Shown piece by piece: positions 1 through 5,259 of a stretch of DNA of 5,802 bases (position 1 is the first letter of the stretch; each line of letters opens with the position of its first letter). The position numbers and the translations under genes are program-made. This DNA comes from Sulfurimonas sp. (lineage in GTDB: Bacteria > Campylobacterota > Campylobacteria > Campylobacterales > Sulfurimonadaceae), in assembly GCA_021157665.1 (NCBI GenBank), contig JAGGWE010000181.1, forward strand, positions 1-5,802, given 5' to 3'. The notes under the pieces are model-generated. The model had not been told where the DNA came from and did not search any database. It was given only the letters and a program-made list of their open reading frames with translations.

Positions 1-26
1 ATCATAGTAAAACCAGCTCTTTTCAT
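1..26 (-). CDS. Prepilin/pseudopilin-like protein, N-terminus only (runs off left edge)
   Basis: Only the first eight codons and two bases of the ninth are present, reading MKRAGFTM. This matches the start of a type IV prepilin or type II secretion pseudopilin: a short basic leader ending in Gly5, then Phe6-Thr7-Met8, where prepilin peptidase would cut after Gly5 and N-methylate Phe6. The next residues should be Ile/Met and then the conserved Glu at mature position 5, followed by a hydrophobic helix. A good ribosome binding site, AAGGAG at 33-38 on the minus strand, sits six bases before the ATG, which supports a real start. The gene is the last of four minus-strand genes and lies about 115 bases beyond the toxin stop. 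The identity rests on eight residues plus the ribosome site; the sequence left of the window would settle it. Confidence 0.6.
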
Positions 27-32
27 AAAGAA

Positions 33-38
33 CTCCTT
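33..38 (-). promoter_or_regulatory. Ribosome binding site of the edge prepilin-like gene
   Basis: AAGGAG on the minus strand, six bases before the ATG at 26-24. It is the main reason for reading these few codons as a real gene start. I see no clear -10 box at a suitable distance in 40-141. Confidence 0.65.
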
Positions 39-55
39 AAAAATATAAAATTTCA

Positions 56-69
56 GTTACCCTAGTAAC
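56..69. repeat. Short inverted repeat upstream of the prepilin-like gene
   Basis: GTTAC-CCTA-GTAAC, with perfect 5-base arms around a 4-base centre. It lies about 30 bases upstream of the prepilin-like start codon, where an operator could sit. The arms are short, so chance is a real possibility; no regulator is implied. Confidence 0.25.
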
Positions 70-115
70 CTTAATAAACATTATGAACCTATTTTCATTA
101 AACTTTACTTAAACC

Positions 116-140
116 ATAATTATTTTAGTTAAATAGTTAT
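116..140. repeat. AT-rich hairpin just past the toxin stop codon
   Basis: Arms at 116-125 and 131-140 pair over ten positions with one mismatch (A-C on the minus-strand RNA, a G-U wobble on the plus-strand RNA) around a 5-base loop. It begins one base after the toxin stop and might stabilise or weakly end the toxin mRNA. The stem contains almost no G-C pairs, and no clean U-tract follows on the minus strand, so it is a poor match to an intrinsic terminator. Confidence 0.25.
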
Positions 141-141
141 T

Positions 142-480
142 TTATCTTATTATTTTACAAAGAGATTCTGTTATAATTTCCAACTCTTCACTATTTAAAC
201 TAGAAAGCTTCTCTTTAACTCTTGTTTTTGAAAGTGCCCTAACTTCATATATAGATGCGTCACAATCTTTTTCTAGCCTATCTCTTGCATCTACAAAAAA
301 CCTATAGGGCAAAGCATTCTTTTCTATTACCGTTGAAAGAGGTATAACTATAACAGTACTTAAAATCTCATTATCTTCCTTAGCACTTAAAACAATAGCA
401 GGTCTCAGTTTACCAATCTCACCACCTTTTGCAGGATTAAAGTTTACAAGACAAATATCTCCTTTATTTAATTCCATCAT
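142..480 (-). CDS. MazF/PemK-family toxin (endoribonuclease) of a type II toxin-antitoxin pair
   Basis: A protein of 112 residues, the usual size for MazF/PemK/Kid toxins, which cut RNA at short specific sequences and are neutralised by their antitoxin. Family signatures are clear: GDICLVNF near residues 7-14, a G-G-E loop (19-21), the conserved RPAIVLS strand (26-32) with the Arg expected at the active site, the PLST strand (47-50), and YEVRALSKTRV (78-88), which corresponds to the family's D-Q-I-R-T/A-x-(D/S)-K segment. The start is uncertain. ATG codons lie at 492, 480 and 477. The 492 start has GGGG touching the codon, while 480 has a GGA seven bases upstream and directly precedes the conserved domain, so 480 was chosen. 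It overlaps the upstream antitoxin by 17 bases in another frame, implying coupled translation. The family call is confident; RNA target and toxicity are not visible. Confidence 0.88.
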   Translation of the reverse strand: MMELNKGDICLVNFNPAKGGEIGKLRPAIVLSAKEDNEILSTVIVIPLSTVIEKNALPYRFFVDARDRLEKDCDASIYEVRALSKTRVKEKLSSLNSEELEIITESLCKIIR

Positions 481-715
481 CAACAGTTCCATCCCCTACA
501 ACATCTTTTGCACTAGCACTTGCTACTCTTTTTAAAAGTTTTCTTTTTTCATCTTTTTCCAAATCTATCAAAAAAGCTTCAAATTTGTTTTTCAATATAT
601 TTGGCACAAAATAGCCAATATCTTCTTTCTTGCGTCCATTTACTATATGAACTACTTGATTTGTTTTAAAAAATGTAGCCGATTGCCTAAGATCTGCCAA
701 TGTTGCTTCTATCAT
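464..715 (-). CDS. Antitoxin partner of the MazF-like toxin, Phd/YefM-like in appearance
   Basis: An 83-residue protein encoded immediately before the toxin and overlapping its start, the classic antitoxin-first order. The N-terminal half, with ATLADLRQSA (residues 4-13) followed by a VVHIVNGRKK...IGYFVP stretch (about 21-38), resembles the Phd/YefM fold, in which a helix is followed by a strand-hairpin-strand used for DNA binding and dimerisation. The middle (about 40-66) is highly charged and probably helical. The tail GDGTVDDGIK is acidic and flexible-looking, as expected of a toxin-binding segment. A ribosome site (AAGGAA) lies about five bases before the ATG, and a TATAAT box stands at 750-755. 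The role as antitoxin follows mainly from position and size; the Phd/YefM assignment is a judgement by eye, and a MazE-type or unclassified antitoxin is the alternative. Confidence 0.75.
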   Translation of the reverse strand: MIEATLADLRQSATFFKTNQVVHIVNGRKKEDIGYFVPNILKNKFEAFLIDLEKDEKRKLLKRVASASAKDVVGDGTVDDGIK

Positions 716-749
716 AACTTTTCCTTTTTACATTTCATTTTTACAAATA

Positions 750-755
750 ATTATA
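750..755 (-). promoter_or_regulatory. -10 box of the antitoxin-toxin operon
   Basis: Perfect TATAAT on the minus strand, placing transcription start near 743 and giving a leader of about 28 bases before the antitoxin ATG at 715. No TTGACA-like -35 is seen at 16-18 bases, which is common in Campylobacterota. The pair can therefore be transcribed independently of the Uma2 gene upstream. Confidence 0.5.
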
Positions 756-762
756 ACATAAT
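750..762. repeat. Small palindrome over the toxin-antitoxin -10 box (possible operator)
   Basis: ATTAT-AAC-ATAAT has perfect 5-base arms and covers the antitoxin -10 hexamer; an ATAATTAT palindrome (747-754) overlaps it. Type II antitoxins usually repress their own promoter by binding such a palindrome. The DNA is so A/T-rich that a chance match is quite possible. Confidence 0.3.
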
Positions 763-766
763 CATT

Positions 767-1315
767 TTACCAAATCTTAGAAAAATCAAACTCCATTGAT
801 TCATCACACTCTTTGATTTTAAACTCAACCTTTTCATCACTTGCGTCACACACTTTTATATATCTACCATCTTTTAGTTCATACACCTTAGCTATCTGCT
901 CTTTTGTATCTACTATAATATAATACTTAACACCCTCTTGCTCATAAAGATTATACTTAAGTCCTTTGTCTTTCTTGGCTGTACTTTTTGATAAAATTTC
1001 AAAGATAATTTTTGGTGCTTTTGTGATGTAGGCTTCATTTTGTGGTTCATGGCATATCACAGAGTTATCTGGCTGAACTACAGTATCTTCTGCTATTTTC
1101 CAATCAACTGGAAGTAAAGATTTACAATAATTACAATCCTTGAATATATTTTTCAATTCCCAAGCGATATTTGCACTTATTGTTTGATGTTCTATCATTG
1201 GAGCAGGACTCATACAATAAGCTTGTCCATATATTAATTCCCAGTCATTACCTTCCCAGTTTTTATAATCATCGTAAGTGTAGTGTGGTAAGTCTTCTAA
1301 TTTTAAAACACCCAT
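767..1315 (-). CDS. Uma2-family (DUF820) putative restriction-endonuclease-like protein
   Basis: A 182-residue protein of the Uma2/DUF820 family, which has a PD-(D/E)XK nuclease fold. It carries the expected landmarks in order: YTYDDYKNW (12-20), WELIYGQAYCMSPAP (25-39) with Glu26, His43, a VVQPDNSVIC strand (79-88) with Asp83, IIFEILSKSTAKKD (103-116) with Glu106, and K-x-x-x-Y at 120-124 followed by GVKYYIIVD (128-136). Asp83, Glu106 and Lys120 are the likely metal-binding and catalytic residues, and all are present, so it looks intact. The ATG at 1315 has AAAGG about eight bases upstream. Members are abundant in cyanobacteria and scattered elsewhere, often near mobile or defence genes, and their cellular role is largely unknown. 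Here it lies upstream of, and in the same direction as, a toxin-antitoxin pair with a 51-base gap. Family confident; substrate unknown. Confidence 0.85.
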   Translation of the reverse strand: MGVLKLEDLPHYTYDDYKNWEGNDWELIYGQAYCMSPAPMIEHQTISANIAWELKNIFKDCNYCKSLLPVDWKIAEDTVVQPDNSVICHEPQNEAYITKAPKIIFEILSKSTAKKDKGLKYNLYEQEGVKYYIIVDTKEQIAKVYELKDGRYIKVCDASDEKVEFKIKECDESMEFDFSKIW

Positions 1316-1343
1316 TACATGCCCTTTAAAAGTAATTTTAGTA

Positions 1344-1349
1344 ATTATA
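1344..1349 (-). promoter_or_regulatory. -10 box for the Uma2-family gene
   Basis: Perfect TATAAT on the minus strand, predicting a start near 1337 and a leader of about 20 bases before the ATG at 1315. There is no convincing -35. It lies 22 bases from the sigma-54 site of the divergent flagellar operon. Confidence 0.5.
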
Positions 1350-1370
1350 TCATAAAATAATTTTCAACTA

Positions 1371-1386
1371 TGGAACTAAATTTGCT
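1371..1386 (+). promoter_or_regulatory. Sigma-54 (RpoN) promoter of the flgB operon
   Basis: TGGAAC-TAAAT-TTGCT matches the sigma-54 consensus TGGCAC-N5-TTGCW at all but one of the fixed bases. The invariant GG (1372-1373) and GC (1384-1385) are separated by exactly ten bases. Transcription should begin near 1397, leaving a leader of about 22 bases before the flgB ATG. RpoN with the FlgS/FlgR two-component system is the known switch for rod and hook genes in Campylobacter and Helicobacter, so the site is expected here. Confidence 0.85.
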
Positions 1387-1407
1387 TATTATACACAACT
1401 ACATAAA

Positions 1408-1415
1408 AAGGGGAG
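1408..1415 (+). promoter_or_regulatory. Ribosome binding site of flgB
   Basis: AAGGGGAG, three bases before the flgB ATG at 1419. The AAGG part is seven bases from the codon, a normal distance, which supports the chosen start. Confidence 0.6.
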
Positions 1416-1418
1416 ATA

Positions 1419-1850
1419 ATGGCACTTTCAATATCACGAACACATAATCTTATCAAAGATGCACTTGACTTTCGTGCTGCTCGTCAAGATATGATTGCTT
1501 CAAATATTGCAAATGCTGATACCCCTTTTTATAGACCAAGAGATATAAGATTTGAAGAGGCTCTTGCAAATAAAGCTGATGAGTTACTAAAAAAAGATTC
1601 TTCATCTTTAGCTTTGGCTCAAACAGATTCAGCACATATCCCACTTCAAAATAAAAAATCAAACCATAAACCAACTATATTTTTTAGAGATGGACATATG
1701 GCTAGAAATGATGGAAATAGTGTTGACTTAGATATTGAAACAACAGAGATGAGTAAAAACTCTATTATGTTTAATGCTCTTATCCAAGCAAACAAAAAAA
1801 GCTCTGCTATCTATAAAAGTGTTATAGAAGCATCACAAAAGGTAAACTAA
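1419..1850 (+). CDS. flgB: Flagellar basal-body proximal rod protein FlgB
   Basis: FlgB is one of the proximal rod subunits that sit on FliE inside the MS ring and form the base of the flagellar drive shaft; it is exported by the flagellar type III apparatus. The 143-residue protein has the typical family length. The N-terminal rod signature SNIANADTPFYRPRD is at residues 28-42, preceded by an amphipathic helix (about 8-27). A less conserved, Lys/Ser-rich middle (about 55-95) follows, then the C-terminal helical region from VDLDIETTEMSKNS (102 onward) to the end, which pairs with the N-terminal helix in the assembled rod. It is the first gene of the operon behind a sigma-54 promoter and is followed after one base by flgC. 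The ribosome site upstream supports the ATG at 1419. Confidence 0.96.
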   Translation: MALSISRTHNLIKDALDFRAARQDMIASNIANADTPFYRPRDIRFEEALANKADELLKKDSSSLALAQTDSAHIPLQNKKSNHKPTIFFRDGHMARNDGNSVDLDIETTEMSKNSIMFNALIQANKKSSAIYKSVIEASQKVN

Positions 1851-1851
1851 G

Positions 1852-2346
1852 ATGAGTAATTTTTTAAATAGTTTTGACATTTCAGGTTATGGTTTATCTG
1901 CACAAAGAGTTCGTGTAAATGTTATCTCAAGCAACATCGCCAATGCACAAACAACTAGAACTGATGAGGGTGGACCTTACCGAAGAAAAGAGGTTGTATT
2001 TAAAGCTATCGACTTTAACAAATACTATAACGAAGCACTAGGAAAATCTACAAACAGTGCAAAATATGAAGATCCTTTAAATGAAGGTGATTTGGGCAAA
2101 ATTGTAAATCCTGCTATAATGAGCGTAATAGTTGATAAAATATCAAGAGATGACAGAGAGCCTAAACTAAAATTTGACCCTTCACATCCAGATGCAGATA
2201 CAAATGGATATGTTGCGTACCCAAATATTAATCCTGTTATCGAAATGGCCGATTTAGTAGAAGCAACTCGTTCTTATCAAGCAAATGTAGCTGCTTTTGA
2301 GTCTGCAAAAAACATGGCAAATTCTGCCATTTCATTATTACAATAA
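1852..2346 (+). CDS. flgC: Flagellar basal-body proximal rod protein FlgC
   Basis: FlgC is the proximal rod subunit that stacks on FlgB in the flagellar basal body. The 164-residue protein has the rod-family N-terminal signature (VNVISSNIANAQTT, residues 22-35) and the FlgC-type continuation GGPYRRKEVVF (40-50). A variable middle (about 52-105) follows, with the spacer FDPSHPDADTNGYVAYPN near 108-125, then the conserved C-terminal domain with NPVIEMADLVEATRSYQANV (127-146) and a terminal helix. Its ATG lies one base after the flgB stop, and AAAAGG in the flgB 3' end acts as the ribosome site, so translation is probably coupled. The middle of this gene (2092-2120) also contains a good sigma-70-like promoter candidate that could feed fliE and ftsI. 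Confidence 0.97.
   Translation: MSNFLNSFDISGYGLSAQRVRVNVISSNIANAQTTRTDEGGPYRRKEVVFKAIDFNKYYNEALGKSTNSAKYEDPLNEGDLGKIVNPAIMSVIVDKISRDDREPKLKFDPSHPDADTNGYVAYPNINPVIEMADLVEATRSYQANVAAFESAKNMANSAISLLQ
2092..2120 (+). promoter_or_regulatory. Candidate sigma-70-type promoter inside flgC, possibly for fliE-ftsI
   Basis: TTGGGC (2092-2097) is followed by a 17-base spacer ending in TGC and a perfect TATAAT (2115-2120), which makes an extended -10 with ideal spacing and a half-matching -35. Start of transcription would be near 2127. Because ftsI is needed constantly while the upstream sigma-54 promoter is flagellar, an internal vegetative promoter would be useful. The bases also code for conserved FlgC protein, so coincidence cannot be excluded. 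Confidence 0.45.
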
Positions 2347-2357
2347 AAGGAGGTGAT
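2347..2357 (+). promoter_or_regulatory. Very strong Shine-Dalgarno sequence of fliE
   Basis: AAGGAGGTGAT is an uninterrupted 11-base complement to the usual 3' end of 16S rRNA. Its GGAGG core ends nine bases before the fliE ATG at 2363. It fixes the fliE start and predicts strong initiation independent of flgC translation. Confidence 0.85.
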
Positions 2358-2362
2358 GAGTT

Positions 2363-2665
2363 ATGATTAATAATATTACTGGACTATCTGGCACATCAAC
2401 TGCCGAATTATTAAAACAAAAAAATAAGATAGAGGGTGCTAGTGGTGGAGGTTTTGCCCAACATCTAAAGTCTGCTATCAATGAGGTAAACACTCTTCAA
2501 GAGGGAAGCGAAAAAGCTGTTGCTGATTTAGCAACAGGACAGGTTAAAGATTTACACCAAGCTGCAATGGCGATTGGTAAAGCAGAGATAAATATGAAAC
2601 TAATGCTAGAGATAAGAAACAAAGCATTAAACGCATATAAAGAGTTAGGAAGAACACAACTATAA
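2363..2665 (+). CDS. fliE: Flagellar hook-basal body complex protein FliE
   Basis: FliE joins the MS ring (FliF) to the proximal rod (FlgB/FlgC) and is among the first substrates of the flagellar export apparatus. The 100-residue protein fits the family length (about 100-110). After a poorly conserved, Gly/Ser-containing N-terminus (1-30) come the family helices: FAQHLKSAINEVN (31-43), a Q/E/A-rich helix (46-60), DLHQAAMAIGKAEINMKLMLEIRNKALNAYKE (63-94, key parts HQAAMAI.KAE and RNKALNAYKEL), and the short tail GRTQL. It lies 16 bases after flgC in the usual flgB-flgC-fliE order and is followed by ftsI after seven bases. Its ribosome site is exceptionally strong, which may matter for the coupled downstream gene. 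Confidence 0.95.
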   Translation: MINNITGLSGTSTAELLKQKNKIEGASGGGFAQHLKSAINEVNTLQEGSEKAVADLATGQVKDLHQAAMAIGKAEINMKLMLEIRNKALNAYKELGRTQL

Positions 2666-2672
2666 ATCCTCT

Positions 2673-4445
2673 ATGCTGACACAAGAAAATAAAAGCAAAA
2701 AGATACTTCTTCTTTATATCCTTATAGCTTTAGGATTTGCTATATTTTTAAGTGTAATGTTAGTTACTACTGTAAAACCCCGTCACTTACCATCACTTTA
2801 TGCAAAAGATGTCTCAAAAGCCCAAAGAGGAGATATAATCTCTGCTGATGGATTTCATTTAGCCACTACAAAAAAACTATATAAAGCTGTTGTAAACAAC
2901 AGATATATTGACCCTCAAAAAGAAGAATTATTTATCCAACTTTTTAGTATATACTCTGGTATTGATCCAAAAACAGTAAGAAAAAAGCTAAAAAAAAGAA
3001 AAGGGGTGGTGGTACTAAGTTATCATATACCTGAAAAACAAGCCCAATACTTAAAAAAACTGGCCTATGAACTTAGAAAATACAAAGTATTTATGGAGTT
3101 AAAAAATCCTCGTACTGGACTAAGATCAATCCATGGTTTAAATATACTTGCTAGTGGTGAAAGTAGAGTCTATCCATATGGAAGTATTTTAACTCCCGTT
3201 ATAGGTTATCCACATAAACTAGAAGATGATGGATATACACGAATAAAAGGGGTTAAAGGTTTAGAAAAAAGCTTTGATGATGAACTCTCATCAAGACAAG
3301 ATGGCTCTAGCCGTGGAAAAAGAGATGTAAATAGCTATATAATCCTAAATAAAGATAGTTTTACAAAACCAAATATTAATGGTCTTGATATAAAACTAAC
3401 TATCCCTATCTCCCTTCAAATTAAAATAGAAAAAATGTGTTCTAAAATGAAAGAAGAGCTAAATGCAAAACAAATTATGTTAGCTGTTATGAACTCAAAA
3501 ACAGGAAAAGTTTTAGCAATAGCAAGTTCAAATAGATTTCTACCAAAATCTATAAGAAGAAGTGACTATCCATCACTAAATGCTGGAATGATTGAGTACA
3601 GTTTTGAACCAGGAAGTGTTATAAAACCTATAACCTTTGCTCTTTTACTTGATAAGGGCTTAGTAAATCCATATGATTTAGTAAATGGACACAATGGTCG
3701 TTTTAAAATCGGAAGAAAAGTTATAACTGATGAACATAAGTTTGACTGGTTATCAGCTGAAAATGTGATTGTTCATTCCTCAAATATTGGTATAGCACAA
3801 CTCGCCCAAAAACTCTCAGGAGTTCAGTTTCATAATGGACTTAAAAGCTTTGGTTTTAGCGAAAAATCAACTCCTGATATGATTTATGAAAAAGTAGGCT
3901 CAATCCCACATGCCACAAGATTAAATAATGAAATATATAAGGCAACTTGTTCTTACGGTTACGGAATGAGAGCAAACTTAATGCAACTACTTCGTGCATA
4001 TAGTGCATTTAACAACAATGGACGGATAGTTTACCCCCAACTTGTAAGTAGTTTCATAGATGAATACAATCAAGAAACTATTTTAGAAAATGAGGAAGCG
4101 ATTCAAGTTATTAAAAGTTCAACTGCTTCAAGAATGAAAAAGATTCTCATAAAAACAGTAAATAAGGGAACTGGTACAAAAACTAAAACAAAAGGGCTAA
4201 TTATTGGTGGTAAAACAGGAACTGCCCATATAGTTGAAAAAGGGAAATATGTAAACAAATATAACACTGCTTTTGTGGGATTTGTAAATGATGAAAATAT
4301 AAACCTAACAATGGGTGTTGTAGTTGTTCAACCTAAAAAAAGTCACTTTGCAGCACAAACTTCTGTTCCAGTATTTAAAAAAGCTGTCGATATTTTAGTT
4401 GAAGATGGATACCTAACTCCATCACAGCCAAATATTATCAAGTAA
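2673..4445 (+). CDS. ftsI: Class B penicillin-binding protein FtsI (PBP3-type division transpeptidase)
   Basis: Cross-links septal peptidoglycan by transpeptidation during cell division; anchored in the inner membrane with its catalytic domain in the periplasm. The 590-residue protein has a short cytoplasmic tail, one membrane segment (about 11-33), a class B pedestal domain opening with QRGDIISADGFHLATT (51-66), and a transpeptidase domain from about 240. Catalytic motifs are complete: SVIK (Ser315 nucleophile, Lys318) in FEPGSVIKP, SSN (369-371) and KTGT (514-517). There is no PASTA extension, as in Gram-negative FtsI. The ATG at 2673 is the only start between an upstream in-frame stop (2646-2648) and the membrane segment, and it has no proper ribosome site, so it probably relies on ribosomes finishing fliE seven bases earlier. 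The same neighbour order occurs in H. pylori and C. jejuni (there named ftsI or pbpB). A SpoVD/PBP2-like label is less likely. Confidence 0.92.
   Translation: MLTQENKSKKILLLYILIALGFAIFLSVMLVTTVKPRHLPSLYAKDVSKAQRGDIISADGFHLATTKKLYKAVVNNRYIDPQKEELFIQLFSIYSGIDPKTVRKKLKKRKGVVVLSYHIPEKQAQYLKKLAYELRKYKVFMELKNPRTGLRSIHGLNILASGESRVYPYGSILTPVIGYPHKLEDDGYTRIKGVKGLEKSFDDELSSRQDGSSRGKRDVNSYIILNKDSFTKPNINGLDIKLTIPISLQIKIEKMCSKMKEELNAKQIMLAVMNSKTGKVLAIASSNRFLPKSIRRSDYPSLNAGMIEYSFEPGSVIKPITFALLLDKGLVNPYDLVNGHNGRFKIGRKVITDEHKFDWLSAENVIVHSSNIGIAQLAQKLSGVQFHNGLKSFGFSEKSTPDMIYEKVGSIPHATRLNNEIYKATCSYGYGMRANLMQLLRAYSAFNNNGRIVYPQLVSSFIDEYNQETILENEEAIQVIKSSTASRMKKILIKTVNKGTGTKTKTKGLIIGGKTGTAHIVEKGKYVNKYNTAFVGFVNDENINLTMGVVVVQPKKSHFAAQTSVPVFKKAVDILVEDGYLTPSQPNIIK
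4422..4445. other. Tail-to-tail coding overlap of ftsI and panC
   Basis: The last seven sense codons plus the stop of ftsI (plus strand) and the C-terminal codons of panC (minus strand) share 24 bases. No hairpin with a T-run is visible at either 3' end, so the two mRNAs must be complementary at least here, and probably over a longer stretch. Confidence 0.9.
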
Positions 4446-5243
4446 TCTTGTTGTACCTACCCTAGCCTCAACTAAAACGATACTGTTTCCAATCTCTACA
4501 TTTTCTAAAACTTCAAAATCTCTACTCAAAATCTCTACATAAAATATTTCAAGAGGCTCTAGTTTTTCTCTCATTTGTAAAACTATTTCAGAAACATCAA
4601 CAATACCCTGACTAACCATACCAAAAGCGATTTGAAGAGAAGAAGATATTTTAAGTGCTTGAACTCTTTGCTCTTTACTAAGATAGACATTTCTACTACT
4701 CATCGCCAAACCATCACTCTCTCTCATGGTTTCACATGCCACGATATTAACACTCATAAAAAGTTGTTTTACCATCAAAGAGATTAGATTTAACTGTTGG
4801 GCATCTTTTTTACCAAAGTAAGCATTTGTAGGTTCAACAATATTTAAAAGTTTCATTACAACAGTTAAAACACCATTAAAATGCCCTGGACGACTATTTC
4901 CCTCTAAAACAAAACCTCTGACTTTTGGAGCGAGTAGGCTTACTTCATCCTCACTATAAATATCCTTGGCATGTGGGAAAAATAAAATATCAACTCCACT
5001 TAATTCACAAATTTTCTTATCGGCTTCATCTTTTTTAGGGTATTTATCTAAGTCTTCACCTTGTAAAAACTGTGTAGGATTAACAAATATAGAAACAACA
5101 ACTAATTCATTTTCAAGCCTTGCTTGTTTAATTAAAGAGATATGCCCCTCATGTAAAGCACCCATTGTTGGTACAAAGCCTAGAGTTTTAGTGTTAGTTT
5201 TTAAATACTCTTTTAACTCTAGTGGATTAGAGATAATCTTCAT
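4422..5243 (-). CDS. panC: Pantothenate synthetase PanC (pantoate--beta-alanine ligase)
   Basis: Joins pantoate and beta-alanine with ATP, through a pantoyl-adenylate, to give pantothenate, the precursor of coenzyme A; cytoplasmic. Read from the ATG at 5243 it has 273 residues, a normal length for the family. Hallmarks: PTMGALHEGH (25-34, the HxGH nucleotidyl-transferase signature), SIFVNPTQF (51-59), DLDKYP (64-69), RPGHFNGVLTVVMKL (118-132), YFGKKDAQQL (142-151) and RESDGLAMSSRNVYL (174-188, KMSKS-like). A start at 5282 would add 13 residues but would cover the -10 region shared with prfB; MKIISNPLEL begins where family members normally do and has AAGG about seven bases upstream. The 3' end overlaps that of ftsI tail to tail by 24 bases. 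No panB or panD is visible nearby. Confidence 0.95.
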   Translation of the reverse strand: MKIISNPLELKEYLKTNTKTLGFVPTMGALHEGHISLIKQARLENELVVVSIFVNPTQFLQGEDLDKYPKKDEADKKICELSGVDILFFPHAKDIYSEDEVSLLAPKVRGFVLEGNSRPGHFNGVLTVVMKLLNIVEPTNAYFGKKDAQQLNLISLMVKQLFMSVNIVACETMRESDGLAMSSRNVYLSKEQRVQALKISSSLQIAFGMVSQGIVDVSEIVLQMREKLEPLEIFYVEILSRDFEVLENVEIGNSIVLVEARVGTTRLLDNIWL

Positions 5244-5259
5244 TTTAAGCCTTAATTTA

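Noticed and set aside
481..492. Longer toxin start at 492
   Set aside because: The G-run directly touches that ATG, leaving no spacing for a ribosome site, and the MazF domain begins after the later ATGs. It cannot be fully excluded.
1453..1674. Open frame of 73 codons on the minus strand
   Set aside because: It lies wholly inside flgB, has no family resemblance or plausible upstream signals, and is antisense to well-conserved rod codons.
2356..2370. Mini open frame ATG-AGT-TAT-GAT-stop overlapping the fliE start
   Set aside because: Its ATG is part of the fliE Shine-Dalgarno sequence itself and sits too near the GGAGG core to be used efficiently.
2981..3007. A-rich runs (including eight consecutive A) in ftsI, a possible slippage or phase-variation site
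   Set aside because: The frame is intact through the whole gene, the run encodes a Lys-rich stretch, and such runs are ordinary in AT-rich DNA.
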